From Hanleya hanleyi (Eukaryota > Mollusca > Polyplacophora > Lepidopleurida > Hanleyidae), in contig JAVTVY010025238.1 in assembly GCA_036873755.1 (NCBI GenBank), forward strand, positions 1 through 64,000: a DNA stretch of 64,000 nt, read 5' to 3'. The notes under the pieces are model-generated. The model was not told the DNA's origin. It made no database searches and saw only the letters and a program-made list of their open reading frames with translations. Positions 26,485-39,320 of this stretch are shown here, one piece after another; the first letter of the stretch is position 1; the number at the start of each line of letters is the position of its first letter. The translations under genes and the position numbers were made by a program.

Positions 26485-27653
26485 TTTTATATGTAGCATT
26501 ACTTCATTGTCTGGTCATAATATCTTTGAAACTTGAACAGCATGTATGGCCACATTGAAATGGAGGACATGCAGTCACGCCAATCGCATACAGTTAATTA
26601 ATTTTTAAGGTAGTCAGAACATATTGTATTATCCCTCACAGTGGATTATGTTCAGGATTTTTCTGTCTGGACTTTAAAGTTTAACCTTGACAGTAATTGG
26701 CTCTGACAAGGCAGAAATGTGACTCTTAACTAAGATAGAAATTGTCATAAGGTTAATGTGTGTGGCCTAACAAATTGTTGTGTTTGATGTTAGTCAGGAG
26801 ACTGGTATCATATGTCACACGACAAGGCCAGGGATATATGAAAATGGTATGTACCCTATTTCTTCTAATTATTCAGACGGCAAAACTTAACTTCAGGCAT
26901 CTGCGGAGAGAAATTCTGCCAACATTCTACATTCTTCACGAGCTATCATTTCAGTTTGTGGGATAAATAACAAGCCACAGTAATAAGCCTCAGTTGGCAT
27001 AAAGATGTTTTTTCTGCTTTAAGGTCTAAAAATGCTGTTCGAACAATTAGAAGAAATAGGGTATATGTGGAAATTGTAGCATAGATATTCTGCTGAGCAG
27101 ACTTAAGTTTCATGGCTTGAAGAATTGGAGAGGATCATGAAGGAAGAGGTGCTGATTTTAGTACAGTGTTCCCTCTTTCGCATTTTTGTGCTGACTGTAT
27201 TACAGAACTTCTTCACATCACATATCTACAGTGTAAACTCGCATGATTCTCTGAGAATTTAACACATTAGCTGTGTGACTCCCATTCTAGGCTTTCATTG
27301 ATGTCCGCCTTTATTGCTGATATTACATGAGACCAGAGAAACAAATACTTCCAGTTTGGGATTTTTATTTATCATGATCCCTTTACCCCTCAGTGTCATA
27401 TTGGATTTTAAGTACTTGTCTGCACACACAAAGTATCTAATCCAAGATGGCTGCCACGATGGGCAAAATATTGGATTTTATAATTTTGTTGATTATCTTC
27501 AGATATTTTAGTATAAACTAGTGAAAATGACTTGGTGTGGAGTCGGGTTCAGCTGCGAGTTGGATATTGCGTAGTATTTACTCTGCGGCTGGGAGTGTTG
27601 GGGGTAGAGATGGGGCACATCTAAGCAATCGGTGCTGCATTTCAAAAGCCTAA

Positions 27654-28174
27654 TTAAAAGTGAATTACAAAGCTTTGCAATGTTCTGCTAAAATGTAAGA
27701 AATGAAGGCCTTTGTAGTTATAGTTGTTTATTTGCGGTAATAGTTCTGTCGATTATTTACTTTTTCCGAGCATATGATAAGTAAAAACTTACACCACGAC
27801 AAAATGGGAGTCACAACTTTTGAAAACGTCATCAATTGCCTCCCAATGTTTTTGGAACGTAATGACATTATAGTTTTCTTCACTCATTCATCCAACGTAG
27901 CATGACGTCATGTAAAATGATAAATTAACTAAAACTTGAATGAAGAGGACCTCTATAACGCCATAACGTTCAATCTACAAGCAAGAGAGACAAGCAATGT
28001 AAGTTTTCAATACGGATTTATAACAGGATAACTTTAATATTGTTATTAGTACAATTTAGCAAAATATATTTGCCCCAAAATCGTATAACAGTGATATCAC
28101 ATAACATAAGATGTATGTACATGAAAGCAACATTTTAGAAAAAATAAAATAAAAGTGTTACAGTTCACCTTTAA
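27654..28174. mobile_element. TTAA-ended MITE, copy 1
   Basis: The left end TTAAAAGTGAATTACAAAGC and right end GTGTTACAGTTCACCTTTAA are imperfect inverted repeats related to the ends of the element at 44632-45129. TTAA sits at both extremities, which would fit a TTAA target duplication (piggyBac-like) but could also be part of the inverted repeat. A CRE-type palindrome TGACGTCA lies inside at 27903-27910. No coding capacity. Confidence 0.65.
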
Positions 28175-28309
28175 TGAATTTAGACTATCATGCGTTGACT
28201 TCATACATGTACATGTATGATGAAGATGGCATTGGATTGAGATGCCTTGATCCTTGAAGGAAATATATCAACTTATATCTCACTATATACAGGTACATGC
28301 ATTGTCAAG

Positions 28310-28542
28310 GGGCCCTCGGTGGCCGAGTGGTCTAAGGCGCTTCGCTGGTGACTGCTAGCCTCACACCGCTGAACCGGCACGGGTTCGAGCCCAGCTGGTC
28401 CATGTGTGAAAGTTTGTCAGTTACTTGCCGAAGGGCGGTGGTTCTCTCCGGGTACTCCGGCTTCCTCCACCAACCAAACTGACTGTCACCATATGAGTGA
28501 AACAAACTTGAGTGTGACATTAAGCCAAATTCCCTCCCTCCT
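28310..28542 (+). mobile_element. Full-length tRNA-derived SINE with 10-bp target duplication
   Basis: The element is flanked by CATTGTCAAG at 28300-28309 and 28543-28552. The head looks like a class II (Leu/Ser-like) tRNA, with pol III box A TGGCCGAGTGG (about 28321-28331) and box B GGTTCGAGCCC (about 28382-28392). After the head comes a body with GGGCGGTGGTTCTCTCCGGG, CTTCCTCCACCAACCAAACT and CACCATATGAGTGAAAC, then a pyrimidine tail (TCCCTCCCTCCTC). This body is shared by several molluscan SINE families. It is not a functional tRNA gene: the sequence lacks a proper acceptor-stem partner and continues into the SINE body. Confidence 0.92.
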
Positions 28543-28552
28543 CATTGTCAAG

Positions 28553-31500
28553 TTCATTCAGTATTCAACCTTCTTTCAAATGTTATGGTTACAGCCTCCT
28601 GATCAGTGGATTGGCCATCACTCCTTTATTATATTCCTCCTTACTGATTAATAGCCCTGTCATATCTTCTATCTGTTGTTATATATCACACATGTAGTTT
28701 GAAGATTGTTAATCATTCACAGGCATACATGTAGATATATTTTTACATATATAGATTGCTTTGCAGTTGAATTGCCCATTAAACAAAGAACCTTTAATGA
28801 GATGTTTGTGTCAGCTTCCTGGTGGCCTAGTGCCATGTGTGTGTATTGAAGTATGAGCCCTCTAGCTGTGAAGTTACTCTGATGTGGAAAGATAACTTTT
28901 TTCCTTCTCTTTGAATCCCAAGCTGCATCTGATTGCTTCATCTCTATCCTGGGTTTGCTTTAAGCCACTTAAAATGACTTAAGAGAAGAAATGGGCTTTA
29001 AAAGGGGCTGTATTTAATTAGGTAATTATCTAAGAACAGGTAATTTATCAGATTTTACCCCTTTTTGGAGACTAATCTTTATTGTGCTACATTTTCAATC
29101 ACTGCCACTTTTTTTTAATCTATCCGGAATAAAAGAACTGGAAAATAGATTAAGGATTGGGCAATTTACCTGATTTAAAATACATTGACTATTTTTTTCC
29201 GACTAACTTTTTCGTGAAGAACAACAGTTGTGAGAGGAAATGTGAAGTAATGTGGATGTTGGTGTGTGATGAGTCATTCCACTCACTGTCACCGTGGTGA
29301 TCTATCTGCATGGTGCAGACTTTACCATTTTGTCCCGCTTCCCTTTCTGCAGGCAGGAAGCGAATCTGTGATTTTTAATTTTTTTTTGCCTCTTGCAATA
29401 TTTGAAATTGTCCCCCAAAAAAATTGGCCACTTTTGCCGAGGGCTATTTGATCAAATGCCCAGTAATGTACCAGCTTATGGGCAAGAAGATTTCTCTGGG
29501 GAACAACTAAAGAAAGGTATCGTGTCCCAGAGCCAGTTACAGGGGCACTGTTGACTTAAAAGATGGAGGGAAATAGTATTCTCTGATAAGAGGGGGTTAG
29601 ACAGGGGTCTTTATGCGAGATTACTGGCCAGGGGTAGGGTCCTGTACGCTGACCCCATCCATCTCATCATTGACATAGACACCCTATACACATGGACCGA
29701 GGCGAAATCACCGCTTCCTTAATGTATCCCGATTGTCATCCTGTTTGCTAGTGACATGTTAAAGTAGTTCCAATGCCCAGTCAGCAAACAGGATTGAATG
29801 GAGGCATATGTGACACTGGACCAGAATATCTCTAGGCTTGAGGGAGGTAATGTTACAGGTTTACAGGTTTCGTGAAATCCGGTAAATATGAGATATTTTT
29901 CTGGCAAATCATTTCTATAATGGTCCCAAGGTTTTTGAGGGGGGAGGGGTGTGGTGGGGACAGGCATAACAGGTGAGTTGATGGTCTGTACATGCTATTG
30001 AAACACTGTTGATGGCTTAGGTGGGGTGATTTCCTCCCGGAATGAGGCTATTACGAGAGAATGAGTCAACCTCACCGAGATTGATGATCATCAAGAGCAA
30101 GCTGTAGGACGCAATTGCTTTGAGCTGCTTTTAAAACCATTTAATTAATTTGCAGAAAAATTAGGAAATTTGCATGAGGACCACAGCTGGTATTCGCCCA
30201 TAAAGATTGACCTCTGACCTGTCATCTGATCACCAGCCAATGGTAATGAGGTCTGCCATGGAATCCTGACAATAAATCACCGCAAGATCATAGCTATTTG
30301 CCCTGGCACAAAGACCACTCGGCCACAATGTAAGGGTATGCGACATGCTATCGCCGCATTCAGCATTTGGCATGAAATATCTGGACAGGAATTGTAATCA
30401 TCATGAGATATAACTTTTGTACACGCTGTCGACTTAAATTGTAGATTGATGACATAAAAACAAGCTTTATTGATCTGAATCAAGAAAAAAAGTTAAAGAC
30501 GATGGTTGAAGGTCTCAAGTGGAAACAAGTAAACTTCAACTTCAAGATCTCAAACCTGCAACTTCGCTTTGCCTCTATTTTGCTGGCATACAAAAAAGAA
30601 ATATAACATGTGATCTGAGTTCTTCATATTACTTGGCCTGCCACCACAAACTATTTACTCTTGTATGCATGAAAGTCCTCCGCAATCTTTTACTTAAGCA
30701 TGACACCTGCTTGAAGGGCTTGGGAGTGACATGACATTGCCATGGTTACATAAGCTAGAAATCGTTGGCAAAAATGCAGTAGTACTTAGGCTCGCTTTTG
30801 ATGTCTCTCTCCAGTTTCTCGGAATAGGCTCATTTGCCGTAAAAATAAGTCGTGGTTGTTTGGAATATGCGAAGAGCTGCCACATCCGTCATACTTTACA
30901 ATGCCAGGAAATGCCATCTCTTTAGAAAACCCTCGTTTTCTCTCATCTTGACTCAAACCTTTTTCTTTTATGTTCAGCATGCAAGATGTGTAACTTCTTA
31001 TTAACCTTCAAACTGCAGTCTTTTCAAACTAATTTCATCTTGGGTTGAACTTTCATTACGTGGGTCTCATTTGCTGCTGACATTTGGATGATAGCTATAC
31101 AGGTGCTTTTCGTATTTTAGGAAAGAAAATCAGATATCCCCGTAGAGTTCTCATTGATTGCTAACTGGATCACTTATGGGTCCGTTTATGTAACTGATTT
31201 CCAATTTAAGTCGCGGCACCAGCATCCTGGTTTTTGTATCCCACACGCGGATCTCATTCGTCGATAGTCACAGAAGTACACCAAGGACACTTCAGTAAGG
31301 AATCGAGTAGAGCGCTGGTGGAGACCTGTGCCCAGTTTTCATTATCCCGACACTTGACAGTGACAACTTTCTCAGTTTCTATAGCAACATATTGGAGTAT
31401 GTCATTCAATGTCTATATGCCTGTTAGTAAGTGTAGGGCTTGGATAGTGGCTGAAGAACCTTACAGCCAATTAGCACTTGATGCTAGCTTCTGCTCCCCT

Positions 31501-34444
31501 CGTCTGCTAACTGCCGTCTTCATACACAAGTCCACTTTCTCCATTCACACTTTGAATTAGCCTTGATATAACAGCCCAGCGGCGCTGTTCAAAAGAACTT
31601 ATAAATAGATACGAAACAGCATTGGCCTCGAATCCATTTTAATTTCGAAAATCATTATTTATTTATTTATTGGCCATCCCTACTTCTATATTAGGAGGGA
31701 TGATGTAACAATGGAGAGAATATGTCACCTGACACAGTTGTTGAGTATGTACTGATTGGCTCAGCTCTGATTTGTAGATGAAATTTACATTTCCGATTTG
31801 AAAGCCTTCAATGGTCTGATCTATCAGGGATAATTCGAAGTGTGAACGGAGATTTCGACTTGTGTATAAAGCTGGCTAACTGCTGGAGAATAGGCTCTGC
31901 ATGGTTAAAAAAGCGCAGGCTGTACATATGAAGACCAGAATCTAGCCGGCCATCTTAGACCTTCATTAGCCAAAAAATGGTAAAGCAATATCTAACTCTG
32001 TTCTGTTTACCCAAGTGTGGAAACTGACACATAACCAATGGAGTATACAGACTACTGAAGAGGAAAAAAGATAGGGGGAAAAAAACTGGTATTAGCCAAA
32101 TGCCTGTCTCGGGGGATGTCTCGAATAACACAAGATGTGGGATAAAAACTTTGTGTCTGCGTTCTTTCACTATTGCACAGTCATCAGGTTATCTAAATAC
32201 CAGGGGTGAATTGTGGCCACCTATTCTCACACACTTAACTTTTTAACTTAATTTGCCAGGTCATCTGGAGACTTTGACTTACACAGTGACGGCTCTGTTT
32301 TCTAGTTGGCTCAGAGCCCAAGAGGCAGGCCCCAAATGATGGACATGCATCTTTGCTAACAAACAAGAGAGTGCCTCACTTCAATAAAGATACTTACCTC
32401 ATTCACTCATGAGACATTTCAGTAGTTGGAAAATTGTAAATTCACCAATGAACCTTGGCTATAATTAAAACGCATCATATAAAGGTGGTGGGAAAAGAAT
32501 TCACCGACCAGTACTCTGCCTGCATATCTGATGACACCGCAAGAGCCAGAATGATCCCTTTCATGATTTGTATCTCGGCTATGCTTTCATGTATCTCAGC
32601 TATGCTTTCATGTATCTCAGCTATGCTTTCATTGCAGATGTTCATGTGGATACCTTGTATAACATGAATACACAGCTTGAGCGGTATTACATACAAATAG
32701 CAATAATGTAACCAGTCGCTGGTTAATATACTAATTACATAGATTGGCATTAATGGTCATCAAATGGAGATACAATATCCCCCTCCCTCGATTCTCTCTC
32801 ACCCCCCTCCCCCCCATCCAATTCCCTCATTATTATCCACACAAGCACATTCTTCTAGTTAATGGTTAAGTTGATATAGCTTTTAAATTTCAACGTTGCC
32901 CTCAACGGTCATTTTCTCAAGTGAGAACAGACCCACTGAGATAGGCTGTAATCCATAGATTGATCTCCTAAAATTGGAACGTTTTCGTGAGGACACCATG
33001 TTTAGTGGTATTGGGGTGTCAGTGGTGTTTTGTCGCAGCTTTCATCATGTGTGTTGAAAGTCTTAGCCCAGATTTGAAGAGCTTGGAAAGCGTGAGTTGG
33101 GACTGATTCCCTATTCACACCATGTGGGTAGTGTCATTACTGAACAATGGTCGAGGTCAGTGGGAGAATGAGGTCAGTGGGAGAATCGCTACTTAGATAG
33201 GCCCCTTCTCGACTGTCTATCCCTCCTGCATTTGTCCCCTTCCTGGTATTATGATGGCTGATGGCTGTGCTATGCTGGCCCTCGGCCCTAATGGCTTTCA
33301 TTTATTTGAAGAGTCGTTACAGCATTGGCTGAGTCATGGGATTCCCTGATGATATCAAAAAACAATTTTTCAAAACTTGTGACATGCTTCTTCATGCATT
33401 CACTCTTTTGAAGCCGTGTGAAACCCTTTTTTGCTGACAAGAATTTTTACTGAAATGCTTTTGCTTGGCTCGCTCGTATGCACCTTCAACCAGCCCAACT
33501 CCAGAAGCGCCGATTGATTTCCCCCTTTCCATTATCGTCTTGTGTCATTTGAATGTTGTCAGCATCACTTTTTAATTGTTAAAGATTGTAACTGTGGTTG
33601 TTTCGTCTCCTTTTACTTCAAAGCCGGGTTGACCGGCCTTTAAGCTTGAGAAAAGTCATGCTCGTTCTTCGCCTGATTATATTCACATCAGAGACGTGGT
33701 TGCAGAGCTTTTCTAAGCAGGAAGCGATAGCTCCATATGCATTCAAGCACAGAACTGAGGCAACTGTCATGAGCATGTTGGGGGCGAGGTGGGCAAGGGC
33801 CAGTCACACGTCAAATAATACTCCAGAGATGTGCCCTGGCCAAGTGGGTTTGTTAATTGAATAGTGAAAGCCCCAGGTGGATTTTATTGGTGAAATGCGG
33901 CTTTATTTAGTGTATTACTGTTTGACATGGGATGGAAGAGCCGAGTTCGAGATCTGTTCCTCTTGATTGTGTCTTGGTTTATTTGTGATGGAAGTGTGTG
34001 CTCCGTCTTTATTAACTGGGAATGTACATATGTATGCTCACATCGTTGAAATGGAAATATCTTGATTTTAAGAATGCATCTAGGCAGTCTACAAATGAAA
34101 TATTGCATGCATGATCATGTTACCATGTAACATAGAATTATACTATTGTAGTTACCTTGGTAAGCTGACCACAATAATATGATATCCAACCGATATATTC
34201 GCTACGGAATGTCATTTTCTGCTTCCTCCTACATACGTGATCATATTTGTGTGCTTTAATTGGTGTGGAGGTGATTTGAGCTGGCCCGCAGGCTGGACAT
34301 AAAATCAATTTCCTATTGGGAGGATTCTTCCTATTGTTTTTGACAATAAATCATCATTATCATCCGGACCGGACTCTCCCTTGTAGAAGCTGTTTGCCGA
34401 GCTGACCACTGCCGCTAAATTATCAGCTATCCCTATTTCATTAC
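28553..34444. other. Non-coding stretch upstream of teneurin start exon
   Basis: About 5.9 kb with no recognised exon apart from possible unseen 5' UTR exons. It holds a 21-bp x3 repeat (32571-32631), a TTTA-type run near 31654-31670 (ATTTATTTATTTATTGG) and a 17-bp doublet GAGGTCAGTGGGAGAAT (about 33153 and 33170). I see no convincing TATA box or CpG-rich promoter. Confidence 0.5.
32571..32631 (+). repeat. 21-bp unit, three tandem copies
   Basis: TATCTC(A/G)GCTATGCTTTCATG repeats at 32571, 32592 and 32613. The in-frame length creates a repetitive chance ORF on both strands. Confidence 0.9.
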
Positions 34445-34446
34445 AG

Positions 34447-34508
34447 CTTTATGACACATGGCTTAGTGTGACGCAGTACAGACACAGGAGTTATCCTATT
34501 GGTTCGTG
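34447..34508 (+). promoter_or_regulatory. Ten-m: Teneurin 5' UTR part of first coding exon, with short uORF
   Basis: A pyrimidine-rich stretch ending in TTTCATTACAG places a good 3' splice acceptor at 34445-34446, so this exon is probably preceded by at least one non-coding 5' exon that I cannot locate. The leader is about 62 bases long. It contains an out-of-frame ATG at 34451 that opens a six-codon upstream ORF ending in TGA at 34469-34471. In the teneurin frame a TAG at 34464-34466 closes the reading frame, so the first usable in-frame ATG is at 34509. The splice acceptor and uORF are read directly; their use is inferred. Confidence 0.5.
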
Positions 34509-34689
34509 ATGGATGGAAACTCTCGCCCCAAGCCTCAGACGCGTTCACGACACAGTCGAAGGGGACGGGAACAGGCCACATCAAGCCAGGGGTACAGCTC
34601 ATCCGAGGAGGACTTCCACTCCGACGACAACCTCCGCCCTTACGAGGAAGTCAAAGTGGCTCACCATAACAAGAAGCTCTCCGGATTAG
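34509..34689 (+). CDS. Ten-m: Teneurin exon 1: N-terminal cytoplasmic segment
   Basis: This exon encodes residues 1-60 of a teneurin, a type II transmembrane adhesion receptor used in cell recognition and synapse or axon targeting. The start is the first ATG after an in-frame stop at 34464 and has G at -3 and +4. The segment is basic at the start (RSRHSRRGR) and then acidic and serine-rich (SQGYSSSEEDFHSDDN), matching the conserved serine/acidic stretch near the N-terminus of the teneurin intracellular domain. The exon leaves one base over (phase 1). The donor is AG|GCAAGT, a GC-type donor. The nearby GT at 34694-34695 would leave phase 2 and break the frame into exon 2, so the GC site is preferred. 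Intron 1 spans 34690-40382. Confidence 0.88.
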
Positions 34690-37600
34690 GCAAGTATTTC
34701 ACTTATTGACGTTCTTTTCCATTGCAGTGAATAAATCCTGCATTAATGTAATTGCCTACACTGTCTAACATTGTTCATACATTTGGATATCATTATGTCC
34801 ACTTTGCAGTGGATTCTTGGAATTCCAAGACTTCAGTCGTTCAGTGCATGATGGAATCTCTAGCCGGTGCCAGATCAGTGCTAGATAGAGATACATGTAC
34901 AGTTTGATAGGAGTTGTAATAACCCGAACACATTGCTTCTAAAATATCTCTTTGAGGATAGTGTGAATAAATTTGTAAGTTTCCAACATTCCTTTGTTAA
35001 TCCGGGATTACTTAAAACTCCCCAGATGATGATAGTTGTGTGCTAGAATTCAACCTTTTTGCCCCCTACCCTCAATAAAATGAGTCACTTGTCGTGAAGA
35101 AAAGCCATTCCTGTCGCCTGTCCTCAGACAATGCCTGTTGGAAGAGGACATTTTCCTGGTCGTGCAGTGATCTGTCATCATTGCGACAACAATGCCTTGA
35201 GATTATTATATTTGCGATAGCATAACATCTCATCAGGCCTTTGTCGCCTGCTGCCTGGCCAGGATAATAGGGACGGATACACTGAACAAAATGCTGATTT
35301 TAGATGAGATTGGTGGGGCAAACTGAAGGATAATATTCCTCAGAGATAGAATTTTTAATCATACTCAAGTTTTGCACATGATCTAATGGTATACATGTAT
35401 GTCATTTGAGATTGTACTTGATGTAGGTACCTGTTTATTCTTCCTTCAAACAGCAAAGATGAGCCAATTCTATTCCCTAAACTGTGCAAAATATTAGTTT
35501 ACAAAATTGTTAATTCAGGACAATTGCTCTTTTGCAAATCGAAATCATCTTTGCAATAAATCATCATTATTATTCTGCTGTATTACAAGCTAGACGAATT
35601 TGGTGTAACTATAGCAAAGCACCTGGTTTCCTTAATCTAAATATACTGAAAGACCAGCATAGTTCTTTCTTGTAGAGCTCGCTCCCATTTATTTTCCAGA
35701 GTTTTATGTGAAATTCAAACTACTGCCCAAATTAAATGCAGCATACAACACCCAGCTAACAAAACTGCTGTTTTTGAACCCGCAAACCTCCTCCCATTTG
35801 TGCTCAATGTGAAGTTGATAGAGAGTGAGCATGGTACTTGGAGAGGCTGTAACGTTGCTAAGCTGTAACTGAAGATGTCTCCCTGGAGGCTGTCTAAATG
35901 AAGTCAATTGATTTAGGTGAGCCAATCAGGGAAATTGGATTTGCCCCAAGGTAGAGCAACACACTAGCAATAACCCGAGGAAAAGAGCAACTGCCTTTAA
36001 ACTGCCAGACACAATGAGTTCTGTGGGGGCTTCAATAGCGCACATTGCAGTAAATTTATACCTCCGCACGCAAGACAGTTTAGAGGAACCAACAAAATGG
36101 TTCTCAACATTTCCAATCCCAGCAGAGCCAATGGTTTTGACCTGTGGGTGAAAAAACAGTTTTATAATAGCTATCTTCTTTCTAGATTTTTCTTTCATTT
36201 TTCCTCATTTATGGAAATAAGTTTTGGATATCATTTATTCTGATGCTATTGTGATTAAAATGGGGTTTTTCACATAGACGTTGGTCATGCACTGACTATC
36301 ATTGGGGAATCATAATTTAGTACAAAATTGCGACTCAATTTGTGATTGATTGGAGATTGTTACGTGTTCATGCCACTTCTTGCGTCTACGGCTGAATTGG
36401 GAAGACCCGAAGAACATGGTGCTGAACTGTGGAAAGGAAATGAAGCAGTTAGGAAATGCAAATTAACTGTCGGGGTGATGAATTACTTATCAGATCAGTG
36501 GCTTTTCTAACATTTCGGAAGAAATATCATTATGGAAAATGGGCATAGGAATGATTTGGGGATCCACTTTCGAAGGCCCTGGTCTCGCTTAACTGATAGG
36601 GGTGACAAGGTGACTCGACCTCTGGATTAACAGGCCTTTCAGGAGCATAACCTTAATTTAAGTAGCAAGTCTGGGTATTGTGCGTCCAGCCCACAGAGGG
36701 ATGAGTCAAGGGTAGAGTCGGCCCTTGGTGACACAAATGTCCACCAAACGACCGGAGAGCCCTACAGATGACCTGATGGAATCCATTGACAAGAAAGTGA
36801 AAATTTTAGCCATGGCTCGCATACACTTGGCAAACTCCTTTATTCAATTTTCGCCAATGTCTTGTCACAAGTCGGCTGCTTTATTAAGGTTTTCTTGTCA
36901 ATATTTCTGTGTTTATTGCCATTCCTTCCCATTGTGGGCCTTGTATTTTGCCAGTGCCTCCACCAGCATGATCATATCCCTACATCCCGATAGCTGCTTA
37001 AACATAGAAAGAGCAGCATATTTTAATCAGAACATCACCAACTCTGGACAATGAATTTCTGAATTAGCATTTTAACACAGTAATGAAAAGATTGCACTGC
37101 TGTTTTCTCTTTTATTTCACAAGAACAGATTCTATTCATACAAGTGACAGGAGATCATGATCAGGAAATAAGATAGAAGATGATGTTGTGATAAGAGGTT
37201 TAATGAATGGAAACATTTGTAGCATGTAATCAAACTCCCTTTTGTTGTATTCTCCAGTTCCAAAGTAGACGTGTGCCATTGAAGAGAGAGAGATCTCTTT
37301 GCTTTGTTCTGTACAGCAAACCTCTCAATTGTGGTCAAATTTTGCTCTCAATTTGTAGTTGATTAAAAATACATTTATGTGTCTCTGTACTTTGTACGGT
37401 GTGCAGAGTTCAAACAGTTCCACAGTAATCCAGACAAACATTCTACAACCAATATAATGAGTATATGTTTCCAATAATTCTTATGTGGCCTTGACAAATA
37501 ACAGTTTATTGTCTGGAAGATATTCTATTCTAGTAAACTAGTATATAGAACCTTGAAACAAGACCCATCCAGACAGAAACCAGATGGTCACAGGTCTGAC

Positions 37601-38371
37601 CATTCCCTACATTTATACTCAATACTCACTAATGAAGATCCACATGCTATTGTGAAGTAGGGTATTGTCGTCTCTGAGACCTACTTCTCGCAGCGCTGTA
37701 GTTATAACAGGCCTACAGTAAGGTCTCTAATAATTGAATCACTTTTACCACCTTTCAACTCACTTAAACTGAAGGACACTTTCTTCTGCCAATGTTATAG
37801 CATGTTTTGGGTCATGTCAAAGAAATTGGAGCTATTTAGTTCATACACAGATGTTTTGATACGACCGGAATACTTTTTTAAAATCTGTGATCCTGTATTA
37901 CTGTGTTCAATCTGTGATCCTGTATTACTGGGTTCAATTCTGTGGCAAAAAATATACTGGATTTGGACCAGGGTGCATTTCTCTTCATTTATAAACTAAA
38001 TTTAGCCTACATGTACTAGTTCCATAATTATGAACAATGGGAAATTTTTTCATCTCTTCCTAGGTAGTCTGGTCCTACCATAGGTCACATGGTACAGCTA
38101 TTCATCACTTCATATATGAAGAGTTCCACTCTTTTCGTCATCTCAAAACTGGAGTATTGTGAATAGTTTTGAACATGAATATAAATAGAATGTTTCAGGC
38201 TGTCAAACGTAGTTTTGAAGCGATCAAATTATTTGATACCGTACTGTAATTCATAATGATCACATCACAACACAGTTTACATGTACATCTAACAAGCAAA
38301 CTGGGGAGTCTGAAGTGAGAATACTAAATGATAAACAGGTGTATGTACATGGTTGTAAAAGCATAGATGGA
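34690..38371. other. Teneurin intron 1, proximal part
   Basis: Intron 1 (34690-40382) begins with GC. In this part I see no repeat element or extra exon. A frame at 36725-37054 starts with a plausible-looking peptide but has no splice signals in the right phase. A 27-bp doublet (ATCTGTGATCCTGTATTACT) occurs at about 37884 and 37911. Confidence 0.5.
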
Positions 38372-38373
38372 TA

Positions 38374-39116
38374 CTGTAAAACATGTTTCTTTCGTGTGCA
38401 TGAAACTTTTGCGATATTCACGATTGGAATAAATCGCGAAAGTTTCATGCGCGTGAAAGAAACATGTTCATATGACAAGGGCGAACAACAACAACGGCAG
38501 AGAAAGGACATGACGTGTTGTTTCTAAGTTGTTCGTGGGCCTTCACCATCCACATCGCGTGTTTAAGTTTCAATGTGGAAAGTTTCAAGTCAACTTTGAT
38601 ATCCTGTACAGATTTTCCACTTTTCAGCCCTTCCAAAACAATGTCTCCATACCACGCGGTGAACTGGTCTTTCAGGGCGGCTTTGAAAGGTCCATTCCCG
38701 CCGAGATCTAACGGCTGGAGCTCTCCTGTGCGGTATTTATTTACTTTAGCGGAGTTCAAATGACCACTACCTGCAAGATATCTCGCAATATAGGGTTTGT
38801 TTAGCTACGGGAATTCCTTTTAAGGTTGCAACAGCGGGATTGAAATAATCTGCCCGTTTGAATACCAGAACGCCGCCTTTTGTTAGAGTCTTGTTGGTAC
38901 TGTGAAACGACAACACTGAGTGCACCCACATGTGAATACACGTGGCTTTGCCGATTTTGCCGCCTCCGGTATGTATTTCCCATGTCTATTTGTATGATAT
39001 ATTTGTAAATTAATTTTTTTCTGGCACAGAGAGAATCGCGAAAGTTTCATGTCGCGAATTTTTTAAAATTGAAAAATCGCAAAAGTTTCATGTCACGAAA
39101 GTTTCATGTTTTACAG
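38374..39116 (-). mobile_element. Pogo-type DNA transposon, internally deleted
   Basis: The element is bounded by TA dinucleotides (38372-38373 and 39117-39118). Its ends CTGTAAAACATG..CTTTCGTG..CATGAAACTTTTGCGAT are inverted at the right side (ATCGCAAAAGTTTCATG..CACGAAAG..CATGTTTTACAG), giving inverted repeats of about 45 bases. The word CGCGAAAGTTTCATG recurs several times near both ends, like subterminal binding sites. On the minus strand the interior keeps a piece of transposase (38445-38759). Total length is 743 bases, far below an autonomous pogo/Tigger element, so it cannot move on its own. Confidence 0.87.
38445..38759 (-). pseudogene. C-terminal remnant of pogo-like (DDE) transposase
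   Basis: The minus-strand peptide contains TGELQPLDLGGNGPFKAAL, then FTAWYGDIV and LSTLKLKHAMWMVKAHEQL. This pattern (QPLD..vN.pfK, an aromatic F..W, then LS.lKplHA.W) is typical of the end of pogo-like DDE transposases found in many marine invertebrates. The catalytic aspartates that lie upstream in full proteins are absent, and the reading frame before it (38760-38960) does not give a recognisable catalytic core. The remnant lies inside the TA-flanked inverted repeats at 38374-39116. Confidence 0.78.
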
Positions 39117-39256
39117 TATGCTCGCACTTGCACATGCAAAATCCTGAGGCAAAAAAAAACCCGAACAAAACATTTGAATTAGGGTTTAAAAAAAAAAAAC
39201 CAGATGGACACCATACACACCAGCCTTTTCTCATTCAAGCTTTTCAGCCCTACATA

Positions 39257-39320
39257 TTGAGGTTCCTGATCTGTTTCTGACTGATAATTTGAGGTTCCTG
39301 ATCTGTTTCCGACTGATAAT
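39257..39320 (+). repeat. 32-bp tandem duplication
   Basis: TTGAGGTTCCTGATCTGTTT followed by CTGACTGATAAT is immediately repeated with one difference (CTGACTG versus CCGACTG). Confidence 0.9.

Noticed and set aside
28310..28400. Functional tRNA-Leu/Ser gene
   Set aside because: Pol III boxes are present, but the sequence runs into a SINE body and is flanked by a target-site duplication.
36725..37054. Frame starting with a plausible peptide (MSTKRPESPTDDLMESIDKK) in intron 1
   Set aside because: It lacks a matching donor in the proper phase after the plausible part, and teneurins have no such segment between exons 1 and 2; exon 1 to exon 2 already joins in phase.
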